In this document: piece after piece, positions 43,711 to 52,283 of the stretch
Numbering within the stretch: position 1 is the first letter of the stretch
Layout: every line of letters begins with the position of its first letter
Assembly (NCBI GenBank): GCA_029259945.1
Contig: JAJDEF010000017.1
Span: 1-64,000, forward strand
Source: Planctomycetota bacterium
GTDB lineage: Bacteria; Planctomycetota; Planctomycetia; Pirellulales; Lacipirellulaceae
DNA length: 64,000 bases
Reading direction: 5' to 3'
The notes under the pieces: generated by a model
Told to the model about the DNA's origin: nothing
Seen by the model: the letters and a program-made list of their open reading frames with translations, nothing else
Database searches by the model: none
Program-made: the position numbers and the translations under genes

Positions 43711-46700
43711 TTAATCGCGTCGTGAGCGTCGCCCCAGATTGCCGTAGCGATGGTAAACGTGTGAAAGACTCTGCTCCTGAAAGTACCAGAGAAGCTCAAC
43801 ACGGCCGTGAGCAGAGACCGGCGTATCAGCAATATAGGTACCCTCCTTGGCGGCGGCTGCACGAACGGCCTGCGGAACCCGTGATGGATGGGCGTAGCGA
43901 AGTCGGACGAAGTGCTCGCCGTTCAGCGCCTCGGCAAGCTGTTTGTCTGATTCTTCAATAAACTCGATCGCACCAGCCCAAGGATGCGTGAGTTGGTCGA
44001 GCAGCTTGACGTCGGCGGAATCAAAATCGGGAGGAGAGCTAACCACCGTGCGGCAACCAGCGGCTCGGGCAGCAAGTGCGCGTGCGAAAATCTCGAACAA
44101 GGTGTCATCGACATGTACGCGAAGCGTGATTTCGCTGAATGGCAAGTAACGCCGAACGTTGTCTTCACCAAGCAATTGAAAGTGATCGTGGGGATGACCA
44201 AATTCGGTGGCCATCCAGTGCTCATAACTCTGGGTGGCCCCGACAACTTGGTTTATCTCAGAACTGTCGAGGTGAGAACGCGTCGCGGCAGCACGAAGTG
44301 CTAGGCAAAAATCGTCGAGTGAAGTCTCCTTGCGGTCGAGCGGCCGATCCTGCGGGGCTGAGTCGGCTCTAAATTTCATAAGCGTGGCAACATAGTTCGG
44401 GCCACCCGCCTTAATGCCCGGGCCAACGGCACTCTTGCCCATGCCCCCAAAGGGTTGGCGAAGAACAATGGCACCCGTGGTAGGCCGATTGATGTAGAGA
44501 TTCCCCGCGCGAATGCCTTCTTGCCAAAGTCGCTGCTCACGATCGTCAAGACTTTCCAGCCCCGAGGTAAGTCCATAACCGCTGGCATTCACCAGATCGA
44601 TGGCTTCGTGCAGATCACGAGCAAGCATCACCCCAAGTACCGGACCGAAAAACTCGGTGCGATGGGTAAACGTGTCAGGCTGAACGCCCCACTTCACACC
44701 TGGGCTAACGAGATGCGGGTTGTCGTTCACATGAAGGCGAGGCATGACAGCCCAAGATTCGCCAGGCTCAAGCTCTTTCAGCGATCGCTCTAAGTCTCCG
44801 CTCGGGGGGCGAATCAACGGGCCAATCTTGGTGTGCAGTTGCCATGCCGAGCCGACCGAAAGGCTTTCGACAGCATCGCTGAGAGATTCACGAAATTTAG
44901 GGTCGTCATAGACTTCTTGCTCGAGGATCAGTAGCGAAGTGGCCGAGCATTTCTGTCCGCTATGGCTAAAAGCCGAATGCAGCACGTTTTTGATTGCCAA
45001 ATCACGGTCGGCAAGTGAAGTGACGATTGTCGCGTTCTTCCCACCCGTCTCTGCAAGCAGGTGCATGCTGGGCTTGGCGGCAAGCATGCCCAGGGCAGTT
45101 TGAGTACCCCCGGTCAGAATTACCGCATCCACCTCATCATGCGTCACCAGTTGCTGCCCAACGGTCGACCCACGACAAGGCAAGAATTGCAAAGCCGATT
45201 TCGGAACGCCGCACTTCCAAAAACACTGGCAAAGCAAATAGCCAATGAGCACCGTGTTGGAAGCAGGCTTGAAAACAACCGTATTCCCCGCAGCAAGTGC
45301 CGCAGCGATACCACCACAGGGAATTGCGAGCGGGAAATTCCAAGGCGAAACGACCGCCACCACACCTCGACCGCTTGGTGCCAAGCCTGGGAGAGAATGA
45401 AAATACTCGGCTGATAGGGCGTAGAAACGGCAGAAGTCGATTGCTTCGGATATCTCCGGGTCAGATTCAGTAAGTGTTTTGCCACCCTCAGCCAACATAG
45501 CGCCCATGAGTTCAGCACGCGTGGCCGATAATTCTTCAGCAACAGCAATGAGAACATCTCGACGACGGGCAGCCGACTGATCGCACCAGCCATCCGAGTC
45601 TTGGCGCGCACAGGTGATCGCCCGCTCGACGTCGGCTCCGGCGGCTTGCAAGTAGTGGGCGACAATCGTGCCGGGGCGAGAAGGGTCGTGAGAAATCTCT
45701 CGCTGACGTCCCTCCGTCAGTTCGGTACCGGCGATAACGAGAGGCACTTGGGCGGCGTGTTGATCGCAACGAGATTGCCAGCGTTCGACGATTCCGGCAG
45801 CCCAGTCGCTATTCTTCGACAGTGACCAATCCGTGTCAGGGGCGTTTGAGAAGGAAGCAAGGGCGGGCTTGTTCTTGGATTTACTTGGTTCTTCTTGCCG
45901 GTTTTGTGTCCGACGAGGCTCGGTGGGCACGCTCTTCATTCGATCAAACGATTCGAGAAATGCTGCTTCAAGCCGTTGCCAGTCGGGGCTGTCAACGCGG
46001 AGGCTGAACGCATGCCGGAGAAAATTTTCGCTGCCCGTATTTTCATCAAGACGTCGAACGAGGTAGCCGATGGCGTTGATGAAATCCTCTTGCCGGCAGG
46101 CGGGGGCATAAAGCAACATATTCTGCGAGAGTTCAAAAAGTGCCCGGCGCTGATGATTGGCCATGCCTTCGAGCATTTCAAATTGCACATGATCGAGAAC
46201 GCTTGCTCGCGAAGCAAGAACTAGCCCGTAGGCAAGCGTGAACAGGTTGTGCGAAGCGATTCCCAGCCGCACCGCAGCGAGATTGTCGCGTTGCATGCCA
46301 AAACAGAGCATCCGCTTATAGTTGGCGTCGGTGTCACACTTTTTATCGAAGGTAGCCAAGGGCCAACCTCGGAGACTGGCCTCGACACGCTCCATTTCCA
46401 TATTCGCGCCTTTGACAATTCGTATCGTGACCGCTGCTCCACCCTGTTCCGAACGTTTGCGAGCCCATGTGGTAATGCGTTGCTGAGTGGAAAAGGAATC
46501 TGGAATATAAGCCTGGAGGGCAATGCCTGCGCGAACTTGTTCGAGGCCGGGCCGATCAAGAGTTCGCATGAACACTTCGGCCGTGATGGCCTTGTCGCGA
46601 TACTCCTCCATGTCGAGATAAACAAACTTTGGCGTCTCCGTGCCATCACGGCGTTGGTAGCGGCTTTTTACGGCTGCCCGATAGAGCAGCTCCATGCGGT

Positions 46701-47388
46701 CGCAGAGCAGGGCGATGGTATGCTCGCGCGCTAGGGTTGAAATTTGTGAATAGAGGGTCGAGATTTTCACCGAGATGACTTCGATTTCAGGTCGCTGGAG
46801 CGCCTGGAGATACATTTTCAAGCGCCGCTGGGCTTCGCGTTCGCCAAGCAGCGATTCGCCAAGATAGTTGACGTTCATCCGCACACCTTCTTCCCAACGT
46901 TTGCGAAGATGACCGCGTAGATGCTCTTCTTCGGCTGGCAGCACCACGTTGGCGGTTTCTTGCTGCATTTTTTCTTTGACAAACGGCAAAGCGACGCCGG
47001 GCAGATAGGCGCCAAACGATTGAAAGCCTTTGAGCAAGGTGCGATCGAACGTGCTAAAAAACCGCGGGATACCTTGAACGTCGAGGATGTGGATCATTTG
47101 GTCGGCTGCACGATGGGGCAATCGCGAGCGGAATGCCTGATCGGTGAGCTGCATGAGCGTGGCTTTGTCGCCAGGCGACTGAATCATTCGATCGAATTCA
47201 CATTGCTGTCGATGCTCGGCAGGTGTTTGCAAAGCTGCAGCACGGGCCTGCATTTGCCGTGCTAAGTAGACCGCCTCCTGAACTTCGACCGGAAGGGGCG
47301 ATGCCGAGTCAGGCGAAAACTGGACTAATAGACGCGAAACGTTTTCTTCAACGCGCCGAATCGTGTTGTGAGAAAGCGTGGGGCACAT
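43711..47388 (-). CDS. putA: Bifunctional proline dehydrogenase / P5C dehydrogenase
   Basis: A 1225-aa enzyme that oxidises proline to glutamate through glutamate-semialdehyde. The N-terminal FAD-dependent PRODH barrel shows VNYLGESLLGEREAQRRLKM, RPGLEQVRAGIALQAYIPDS, IRIVKGANMEMERVEA and KRMLCFGMQRDNLAAVRLGI. From about residue 520 the aldehyde dehydrogenase has VVAVVSPWNFPLAIPCGGIA, LAETGGKNATIVTSLADRDL and the nucleophile Cys in HSGQKCSATSLL. A C-terminal ~200-residue ALDH-like extension follows, as in long PutA. There is no N-terminal DNA-binding (ribbon-helix-helix) part, so it is not a trifunctional repressor. The start is unsure: ATG 47388 (MCPTLSHNTIRR) or GTG 47430. Confidence 0.93.
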   Translation of the reverse strand: MCPTLSHNTIRRVEENVSRLLVQFSPDSASPLPVEVQEAVYLARQMQARAAALQTPAEHRQQCEFDRMIQSPGDKATLMQLTDQAFRSRLPHRAADQMIHILDVQGIPRFFSTFDRTLLKGFQSFGAYLPGVALPFVKEKMQQETANVVLPAEEEHLRGHLRKRWEEGVRMNVNYLGESLLGEREAQRRLKMYLQALQRPEIEVISVKISTLYSQISTLAREHTIALLCDRMELLYRAAVKSRYQRRDGTETPKFVYLDMEEYRDKAITAEVFMRTLDRPGLEQVRAGIALQAYIPDSFSTQQRITTWARKRSEQGGAAVTIRIVKGANMEMERVEASLRGWPLATFDKKCDTDANYKRMLCFGMQRDNLAAVRLGIASHNLFTLAYGLVLASRASVLDHVQFEMLEGMANHQRRALFELSQNMLLYAPACRQEDFINAIGYLVRRLDENTGSENFLRHAFSLRVDSPDWQRLEAAFLESFDRMKSVPTEPRRTQNRQEEPSKSKNKPALASFSNAPDTDWSLSKNSDWAAGIVERWQSRCDQHAAQVPLVIAGTELTEGRQREISHDPSRPGTIVAHYLQAAGADVERAITCARQDSDGWCDQSAARRRDVLIAVAEELSATRAELMGAMLAEGGKTLTESDPEISEAIDFCRFYALSAEYFHSLPGLAPSGRGVVAVVSPWNFPLAIPCGGIAAALAAGNTVVFKPASNTVLIGYLLCQCFWKCGVPKSALQFLPCRGSTVGQQLVTHDEVDAVILTGGTQTALGMLAAKPSMHLLAETGGKNATIVTSLADRDLAIKNVLHSAFSHSGQKCSATSLLILEQEVYDDPKFRESLSDAVESLSVGSAWQLHTKIGPLIRPPSGDLERSLKELEPGESWAVMPRLHVNDNPHLVSPGVKWGVQPDTFTHRTEFFGPVLGVMLARDLHEAIDLVNASGYGLTSGLESLDDREQRLWQEGIRAGNLYINRPTTGAIVLRQPFGGMGKSAVGPGIKAGGPNYVATLMKFRADSAPQDRPLDRKETSLDDFCLALRAAATRSHLDSSEINQVVGATQSYEHWMATEFGHPHDHFQLLGEDNVRRYLPFSEITLRVHVDDTLFEIFARALAARAAGCRTVVSSPPDFDSADVKLLDQLTHPWAGAIEFIEESDKQLAEALNGEHFVRLRYAHPSRVPQAVRAAAAKEGTYIADTPVSAHGRVELLWYFQEQSLSHVYHRYGNLGRRSRRD

Positions 47389-47785
47389 CGGGGCTACGCC
47401 TCGCAATAACGTCCTGGATAGTGCGTACACCGCCAGTGGCAGATACTGCCTGGATGAACTGTTTTGTCAAACATTTCCGCCATCAAGCAAAAGAGACTGC
47501 CGCAATGGCGAGTGTAACAGGATGTAGGCGAAACGGAAGTATGGTTCAAGTCAATGAGGAGAAGATTCGCTCCTCATGCAGACACAGTGGTTTGCAAATG
47601 TGCCGTTCAATAGCTGTTTACGGCAGAGGGCATCGATAGACATATCCCTGGCATACACGACCCGTCAGTGCTAGCTGAGAAAACCGGTGGGGCGCAAGCA
47701 TTCTGCCCTTGTGTCTCGTATTTGCGACAGGTACCCTTTGCCCCCCCATTTCTTTTGTTCGCATTCTCTTTTCCACGGATTGCAG
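47389..47785. other. Spacer with small hairpin between putA and a hypothetical gene
   Basis: A divergent spacer. A stem ATGAGGAG/CTCCTCAT with loop AAGATTCG lies at 47555-47580, without a T-run. Alternative upstream starts of both flanking genes extend into it. No further gene seen. Confidence 0.4.
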
Positions 47786-49021
47786 ATGACCGGACTTCCT
47801 ACTACGCAGAGCATTTCCGACCTCCTCGATTGTCATCTGCCACAAGAGGATAACGTAAGCTGGTATCGCGCCCGTGAAATACCAGAAAAGAAGCTGAAAA
47901 ATGCTCTCGGCGGTTACGCTTCTGATGCGACGAAGGCGAGTGTTCTTGCCCTGGGAGACGGCACGGTATTTGGTTCGGCCAAAGAGGGAATCTTGATCAC
48001 GGCTGACACGCTCTTCAGCGGTACGAGCGAGGAAAAGTTCTCCGTGCGATTGCAGGATATTGTTGGCGCTACAAAGCTTGGCGGCTGGCCCACGTATGGG
48101 ATCGAACTGCAATGCCGCGACGGGAGCAGCCATAAAATATCGACCACCTGCTTCGATAAGAAACAGGACGGGCTTGTCGATTTCCTAAACTCGATTGCTG
48201 GAGCCAGCACGAGGCATGTTGCAAGCCAAGAACCATCGCCTGTGCAATCGAGTCTGCCTGCAATCGCGAGTGTTTCGTGTGCCCAAGAAACTTCGATTCG
48301 CGATATCGAAGCCGGGCTGAAGCTAATCGGTGTCTGTAAACGCAACGAATTTGACGACGTAGGCGACCTCTTTGAAGCGGCATTTCGGTCGGATACCGAG
48401 TGGCCTTTACTAAAAGGCTATTGCCGGTACGTCGGGTTCAACCAACGCGAAGTCGATGGAGTTTTTCTACTGACCAATCAACGTCTGCTGTTATTCTCGA
48501 TGGAGATGGGTGCCAAGATCGTGACCGTCGAGGTCACGCGACGCCTTCTCGACAAAGTGCCAGTCCCGTTTTTCGACTCGATTACATGCTTTTTTCTGTT
48601 CTCGATTCCAAGAGCGCTCTACGTAGCCATGCGAGGCGGGAAAGAAAAAATGATTGTGCGAGCATTGGACCATGAAGAAGAGCAACTGCTTTCGGAGAAG
48701 CCACCTCTGCGAAAAGTGCAAGAGTTCGACTTCGAGAAACTTGCTGAGAACGTCGCCCAAGTTGACGTCGGGGCGGTAGCCGGGGCCGGTATCTTAACTC
48801 ACAAGTTTGGCGTCTCATTTTCGCCAGTGCGACTTGCCAAGACGTTTCGCGTGCCCAAAGATCTCATCCTGCCAGAACACGAAGCCGTGGAACCCTTTGA
48901 GCGGCTTCTGCATGCTGTTCATTCAACACTCGCGAGGATAGGCTTGGACTATCGAGTGGACGCCAAAGGGGAAAAACTGACGATCACCCCAGCAGCATCC
49001 GAAATGAAGGCTGCCGCTTGA
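47786..49021 (+). CDS. Hypothetical protein with PH-like segments
   Basis: A 411-aa soluble protein starting MTGLPTTQSISDLLDCHLPQ. Residues ~35-130 (ALGDGTVFGSAKEGILITAD, FSVRLQDIVGATKLGGWPTY) look like a PH-like (YokE/PH_2-type) beta barrel, and residues ~190-270 (YCRYVGFNQREVDGVFLLTN, QRLLLFSMEMGAKIV) may hold a second such domain. The end (GLDYRVDAKGEKLTITPAAS) is short and charged. The frame is open upstream to 47687 but the family start cannot be verified. I do not recognise a named function. It lies 125 bases before the TSUP gene. Confidence 0.65.
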   Translation: MTGLPTTQSISDLLDCHLPQEDNVSWYRAREIPEKKLKNALGGYASDATKASVLALGDGTVFGSAKEGILITADTLFSGTSEEKFSVRLQDIVGATKLGGWPTYGIELQCRDGSSHKISTTCFDKKQDGLVDFLNSIAGASTRHVASQEPSPVQSSLPAIASVSCAQETSIRDIEAGLKLIGVCKRNEFDDVGDLFEAAFRSDTEWPLLKGYCRYVGFNQREVDGVFLLTNQRLLLFSMEMGAKIVTVEVTRRLLDKVPVPFFDSITCFFLFSIPRALYVAMRGGKEKMIVRALDHEEEQLLSEKPPLRKVQEFDFEKLAENVAQVDVGAVAGAGILTHKFGVSFSPVRLAKTFRVPKDLILPEHEAVEPFERLLHAVHSTLARIGLDYRVDAKGEKLTITPAASEMKAAA

Positions 49022-49146
49022 GTATAAAGATTCGGTGAGCAACTAGGTGCTGTAGATGATACAGGCTTGCGATCTGATACACTTAGTCTACTGAGATAGG
49101 GCGACGATCGACCTGCTGTTCCAACTGCAGAAGGACACCCGCACCA

Positions 49147-49902
49147 ATGCCTGAATGGGCCTGGTATCTATTGCTCATCCCTGCGGGATTTCTCGCTGGT
49201 GTTGTCAACTCGATCGCTGGTGGCGGGTCGTTTTTGACCTTACCTGCTCTGATGTGCATCTGCGGTCTGGATGCCCAAATGGCTAACGGCACCAACCGGA
49301 TTGCGATTCTCTTCTCCACCCTTTCTGCCAGCGCTGAATTTCACAAGCAGGGTCACATCGATCCCAAACTTGCTGCCCGGTTGATTTTACCCACGTTGTT
49401 TGGGGTGCCCGTTGGGGCAATGCTGGCAGTCGGGCTCCCGATCGACGCCTTCGAGCCGATCTTCGGTGGCCTCTTTCTTGCAATGGCTGTCCTGCTAATT
49501 TTCAAACCGCAATTGCTCACCGTTACTGATCGCCAACCACCCAAAACCCTTGCTGGCGAATTTGTCCTCTTCTTCGCGATTGGCATTTATGTGGGCTTCA
49601 TTCAAGCTGGAATGGGCCTTCTTTTACTGCTTGGCATAAGTCTGTTTCATGCCCGCGAACTTATCGGTGCCAACGCCGTGAAAAACGTCATCGGATTTGT
49701 GCTGACTGCCGTCGCGCTTTCGGTCTTTGTCTATCATGGCCAAGTTCAGTGGATACCTGGACTGGTCATGGCCGTCGGCAATCTACTGGGTGGTTATGTG
49801 GGGGCAAAACTAGCCATAAAAAAAGGGCACCGCCTAATCTTCGGTTTCCTCATCGTGGTGATGATCGCCACAGGAGCCAAACTCATTTGGCCAGCCTTCT
49901 AG
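49147..49902 (+). CDS. TSUP (TauE/SafE) family membrane permease
   Basis: A 251-aa permease with about eight hydrophobic segments in two repeats. The N-terminal repeat shows AGFLAGVVNSIAGGGSFLTL and ANGTNRIAILFSTLSA; the C-terminal repeat has GIYVGFIQAGMGLLLLLGIS and GANAVKNVIGFVLTAVALSV. Both are marks of the TauE/SafE family that exports sulfite, sulfoacetate or related organosulfur anions. No sulfur-metabolism gene is next to it, so the substrate is open. A tRNA gene follows in the opposite direction. Confidence 0.88.
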   Translation: MPEWAWYLLLIPAGFLAGVVNSIAGGGSFLTLPALMCICGLDAQMANGTNRIAILFSTLSASAEFHKQGHIDPKLAARLILPTLFGVPVGAMLAVGLPIDAFEPIFGGLFLAMAVLLIFKPQLLTVTDRQPPKTLAGEFVLFFAIGIYVGFIQAGMGLLLLLGISLFHARELIGANAVKNVIGFVLTAVALSVFVYHGQVQWIPGLVMAVGNLLGGYVGAKLAIKKGHRLIFGFLIVVMIATGAKLIWPAF

Positions 49903-49921
49903 AAGAGTAGGCGAGAGAAAG

Positions 49922-49992
49922 AGCGGGCGAAGGGAATCGAACCCTCGTAGTCGGCTTGGGAAGCCGATGCTCTACCATTGAGCTACGCCCGC
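49922..49992 (-). tRNA. tRNA-Gly (CCC anticodon)
   Basis: The minus strand forms a 71-base cloverleaf. The acceptor stem pairs GCGGGCG with CGCCCGC. The D arm has TAGCTCAATGGTAGAGC, the anticodon stem TCGGC/GCCGA encloses TTCCCAA giving anticodon CCC (plus-strand GGG at 49958-49960), and the T arm is CGAGGGTTCGATTCCCTTCG. No CCA end is encoded; the discriminator base is T. Confidence 0.95.
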
Positions 49993-50122
49993 TTGTCAGT
50001 ATCGACTCTGTACCATACTACGAAATCAAGGTCGACTGCCAAATATTCAGCGACGAATTTTTTTGGCTTTTTGTCTGCGAAAGGGAATCCTACTCTTTAT
50101 TCGACTCTGGAGTGAAAGGGGG

Positions 50123-50160
50123 TTGATACCTGTCTATTATTTTGATAATTATAGAATTAT
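50123..50160 (+). promoter_or_regulatory. Putative arsR promoter with overlapping ArsR operator
   Basis: TTGATA at 50123-50128 and TAATTA at 50146-50151 (spacer 17) form a possible promoter whose transcription start would fall at about 50158-50160. Inverted arms ATAATT (50145-50150) and AATTAT (50155-50160) around ATAG cover the -10 box and reach the start codon, as expected of an ArsR-family operator. No ribosome-binding site stands before the ATG at 50159, which fits a leaderless transcript. Confidence 0.5.
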
Positions 50161-50527
50161 GAAAATAAAGAAAGCTGTCGATGCCCTCACTGCTCTAGCT
50201 CAAAAATCTCGCTTGGAGGTCTTTCGGCTGCTGGTGCCGAGGGGAGAAGAGGGACTTGCCGCAGGAGAAATCGCAGAACAGCTGACGATTGCTCCGGCCA
50301 CGCTTACGTTTCACTTGAAAGAGTTGTGTCACGCAGGACTTGTCGCGTCACACCGCGAGGGGCGTTCGATCATCTACTCGCTTCGGCCGGATGGCATTCG
50401 AGATCTGATGGAATTCCTCAGCGAGGATTGTTGCCAAGGGCAACCCCACTTATGCCAACCGGCAATGTCAAATTCGTGCCGTGAGAAAAAAGCGAAGAAA
50501 CGACCCAAGCAAGCCACAACAAAATAA
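50159..50527 (+). CDS. arsR: ArsR/SmtB-family arsenite-responsive repressor
   Basis: A 122-aa winged-helix repressor (MKIKKAVDALTALAQKSRLE). The recognition helix is in ATLTFHLKELCHAGLVASHR and the wing in REGRSIIYSLRPDGIRDL. Cys in ELCHAG together with the C-terminal pair SEDCCQGQPHLCQ are candidate As(III) ligands; C-terminal cysteines fit the ArsR type with a CC metal site. It heads arsR-acr3-arsC. The frame continues upstream to 50063, but the family start and the promoter place the start at 50159. A longer N-terminus cannot be excluded. Confidence 0.9.
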   Translation: MKIKKAVDALTALAQKSRLEVFRLLVPRGEEGLAAGEIAEQLTIAPATLTFHLKELCHAGLVASHREGRSIIYSLRPDGIRDLMEFLSEDCCQGQPHLCQPAMSNSCREKKAKKRPKQATTK

Positions 50528-50563
50528 AAGCACCGTAGTGGCGTACTAAGAAAGAAAAGAATC

Positions 50564-51622
50564 GTGGCCGAAGCTCCTTGCCCTGGAAGACTCTCTTTCC
50601 TCGACCGATATCTCACGCTTTGGATTTTCCTAGCGATGATTCTCGGCGTCGGCTTTGGATATTTCATGCCCGGGGTGGAGTCGTTCATCAACCGTTTTCA
50701 GGTGGGAACGACCAACGTCCCAATAGCCATTGGCCTGATTCTGATGATGTACCCCCCGCTAGCCAAGGTGAAGTATGAGGAATTGGGTGACGTCTTTCGC
50801 AATACAAAAATCCTTGGGCTCTCACTCGTGCAAAACTGGGTAATCGGGCCAGTGCTGATGTTTGCATTGGCGATCATCTTTCTACAAGACTATCCCGATT
50901 ACATGGCAGGGCTCATTCTGATTGGTCTTGCTCGCTGCATCGCGATGGTGATTGTTTGGAACGAGTTGGCGAAGGGAGACAACGAGTATGCAGCGGGCTT
51001 AGTGGCGTTCAACTCGGTGTTTCAGGTGCTTTTTTACTCTGTCTATGCGTGGTTTTTCATTACGTTCTTGCCACCGCTTTTTGGGCTCGATGGAGTGGTC
51101 GTTCAGATCGCGATTTCAGATATTGCGATGAGTGTGCTTATTTACCTCGGCATTCCGTTTGCCGCCGGAATGGCAACTCGATTCTTTCTACTTAAATCAA
51201 AGGGCAAAGAGTGGTACGAGCAGGTATTCGTGCCGAGAATATCACCACTCACGCTCATTGCTCTTCTCTTTACGATTGTCGTGATGTTCTCCTTAAAGGG
51301 AGAAACGGTCGTCCAATTGCCACTCGATGTACTACGCATTGCAATTCCGCTGTGCATCTATTTTGTGGTAATGTTCCTGATGTCGTTCTGGATGGGCAGA
51401 CGCATTGGGGCCGACTACTCTCGCACTGCAACCATCGCTTTTACGGCGGCAAGCAATAATTTTGAATTGGCCATCGCCGTGGCTGTGGCAGTCTTCGGCA
51501 TCAACTCGGGTCAAGCGTTTGCGGCAGTCATCGGGCCGTTGGTAGAAGTGCCAGTGCTTATTGGCCTGGTAGGCGTCGCCCTTCGTTTCCAAAAACGCTA
51601 CTTTGAGTCCTCTACACCGTAA
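50564..51622 (+). CDS. acr3: ACR3-type arsenite efflux permease
   Basis: A 352-aa membrane protein of the bile/arsenite/riboflavin superfamily, ACR3 branch. It starts with GTG at 50564 ([20 protein letters not shown]). The conserved cysteine, thought to be essential for arsenite, is in [20 protein letters not shown]. Other ACR3 blocks are [40 protein letters not shown] and [20 protein letters not shown]. It exports As(III) across the inner membrane. It lies 36 bases after arsR, followed by arsC after 44 bases, all on one strand. Confidence 0.93.
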   Translation: MAEAPCPGRLSFLDRYLTLWIFLAMILGVGFGYFMPGVESFINRFQVGTTNVPIAIGLILMMYPPLAKVKYEELGDVFRNTKILGLSLVQNWVIGPVLMFALAIIFLQDYPDYMAGLILIGLARCIAMVIVWNELAKGDNEYAAGLVAFNSVFQVLFYSVYAWFFITFLPPLFGLDGVVVQIAISDIAMSVLIYLGIPFAAGMATRFFLLKSKGKEWYEQVFVPRISPLTLIALLFTIVVMFSLKGETVVQLPLDVLRIAIPLCIYFVVMFLMSFWMGRRIGADYSRTATIAFTAASNNFELAIAVAVAVFGINSGQAFAAVIGPLVEVPVLIGLVGVALRFQKRYFESSTP

Positions 51623-51666
51623 TGCCAACTTCTAAGAACACACCAATTTAATCAAAGGCCACCGCT

Positions 51667-52089
51667 ATGAAACAAGTCTTAGTTCTTTGCACCGGAAATT
51701 CTTGTCGGTCACAGATGGCCGAGGCGATTTGGAATGAAGCTGCGAGCGGCGACTGGCAAGCTTCGTCGGCCGGCTCAAGCCCTTCTGGCTATGTCCATCC
51801 CTTGGCGATCGAGGTGATCGAAGAAATCGGTCTCGATATTCGGTCGAGTCGAAGCAAGCACGTCGACGAGTTTCGAAAGCAAGCGTTTGACTTAGTGATA
51901 ACGGTTTGCGGCAATGCCCGAGATTCGTGCCCCACTTTTGCCGGGGCCGTTGAAACGCTTCATTGGCCCTTTGACGATCCTGCAGATGCGACCGGATCGG
52001 ACGAAGAACAAAAGCAGGTTTTCGCGCGAGTACGAGATGAGATCGCGTCAAAGATTCGCAAATATTTGCAGGCTCTAGGAACCGTGTAA
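51667..52089 (+). CDS. arsC: Arsenate reductase, LMW-phosphatase (thioredoxin-coupled) type
   Basis: A 140-aa reductase that turns arsenate into arsenite. The P-loop is LCTGNSCRSQMAEA, with the catalytic Cys at residue 8 and the next at 13. The redox pair of the family is in TVCGNARDSCPTF (near residues 80-87). The block LHWPFDDPADATGSDEEQ is also typical. These features place it in the thioredoxin-coupled ArsC class of Bacillus type, not the glutaredoxin class. It completes the arsenic operon with arsR and acr3. Confidence 0.94.
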   Translation: MKQVLVLCTGNSCRSQMAEAIWNEAASGDWQASSAGSSPSGYVHPLAIEVIEEIGLDIRSSRSKHVDEFRKQAFDLVITVCGNARDSCPTFAGAVETLHWPFDDPADATGSDEEQKQVFARVRDEIASKIRKYLQALGTV

Positions 52090-52103
52090 GAACAGACTTT
52101 TGA

Positions 52104-52245
52104 TTTACCACGGAGGACACAGGAGAAACGCCAGAAAAATATCTCACGCTAAGTCGCAAAAAATAAGTTTGGGGATATCTGTAGAAAGCGACTTTCTATT
52201 TCTATTCTTTGCGTCTTCGCGCCTTTGCGTGAGACTCTTTTATGT
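52104..52245. repeat. CACAGAGG half-copy joined to a GCAAAGACGC-type palindrome
   Basis: Begins TTACCACGGAGGACACAGGA and continues into TCTCACGCTAAGTCGCAAAA, closing with TTTGCGTCTTCGCGCCTTTG CGTGAGA. The second part is an inverted pair of a different heptamer-like repeat seen again at 62300-62520. It lies between arsC and the convergent gene at 52284. Confidence 0.6.
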
Positions 52246-52283
52246 CTCTGTCATAGACGCTGCCGCCCTAATACGAAAAACCA

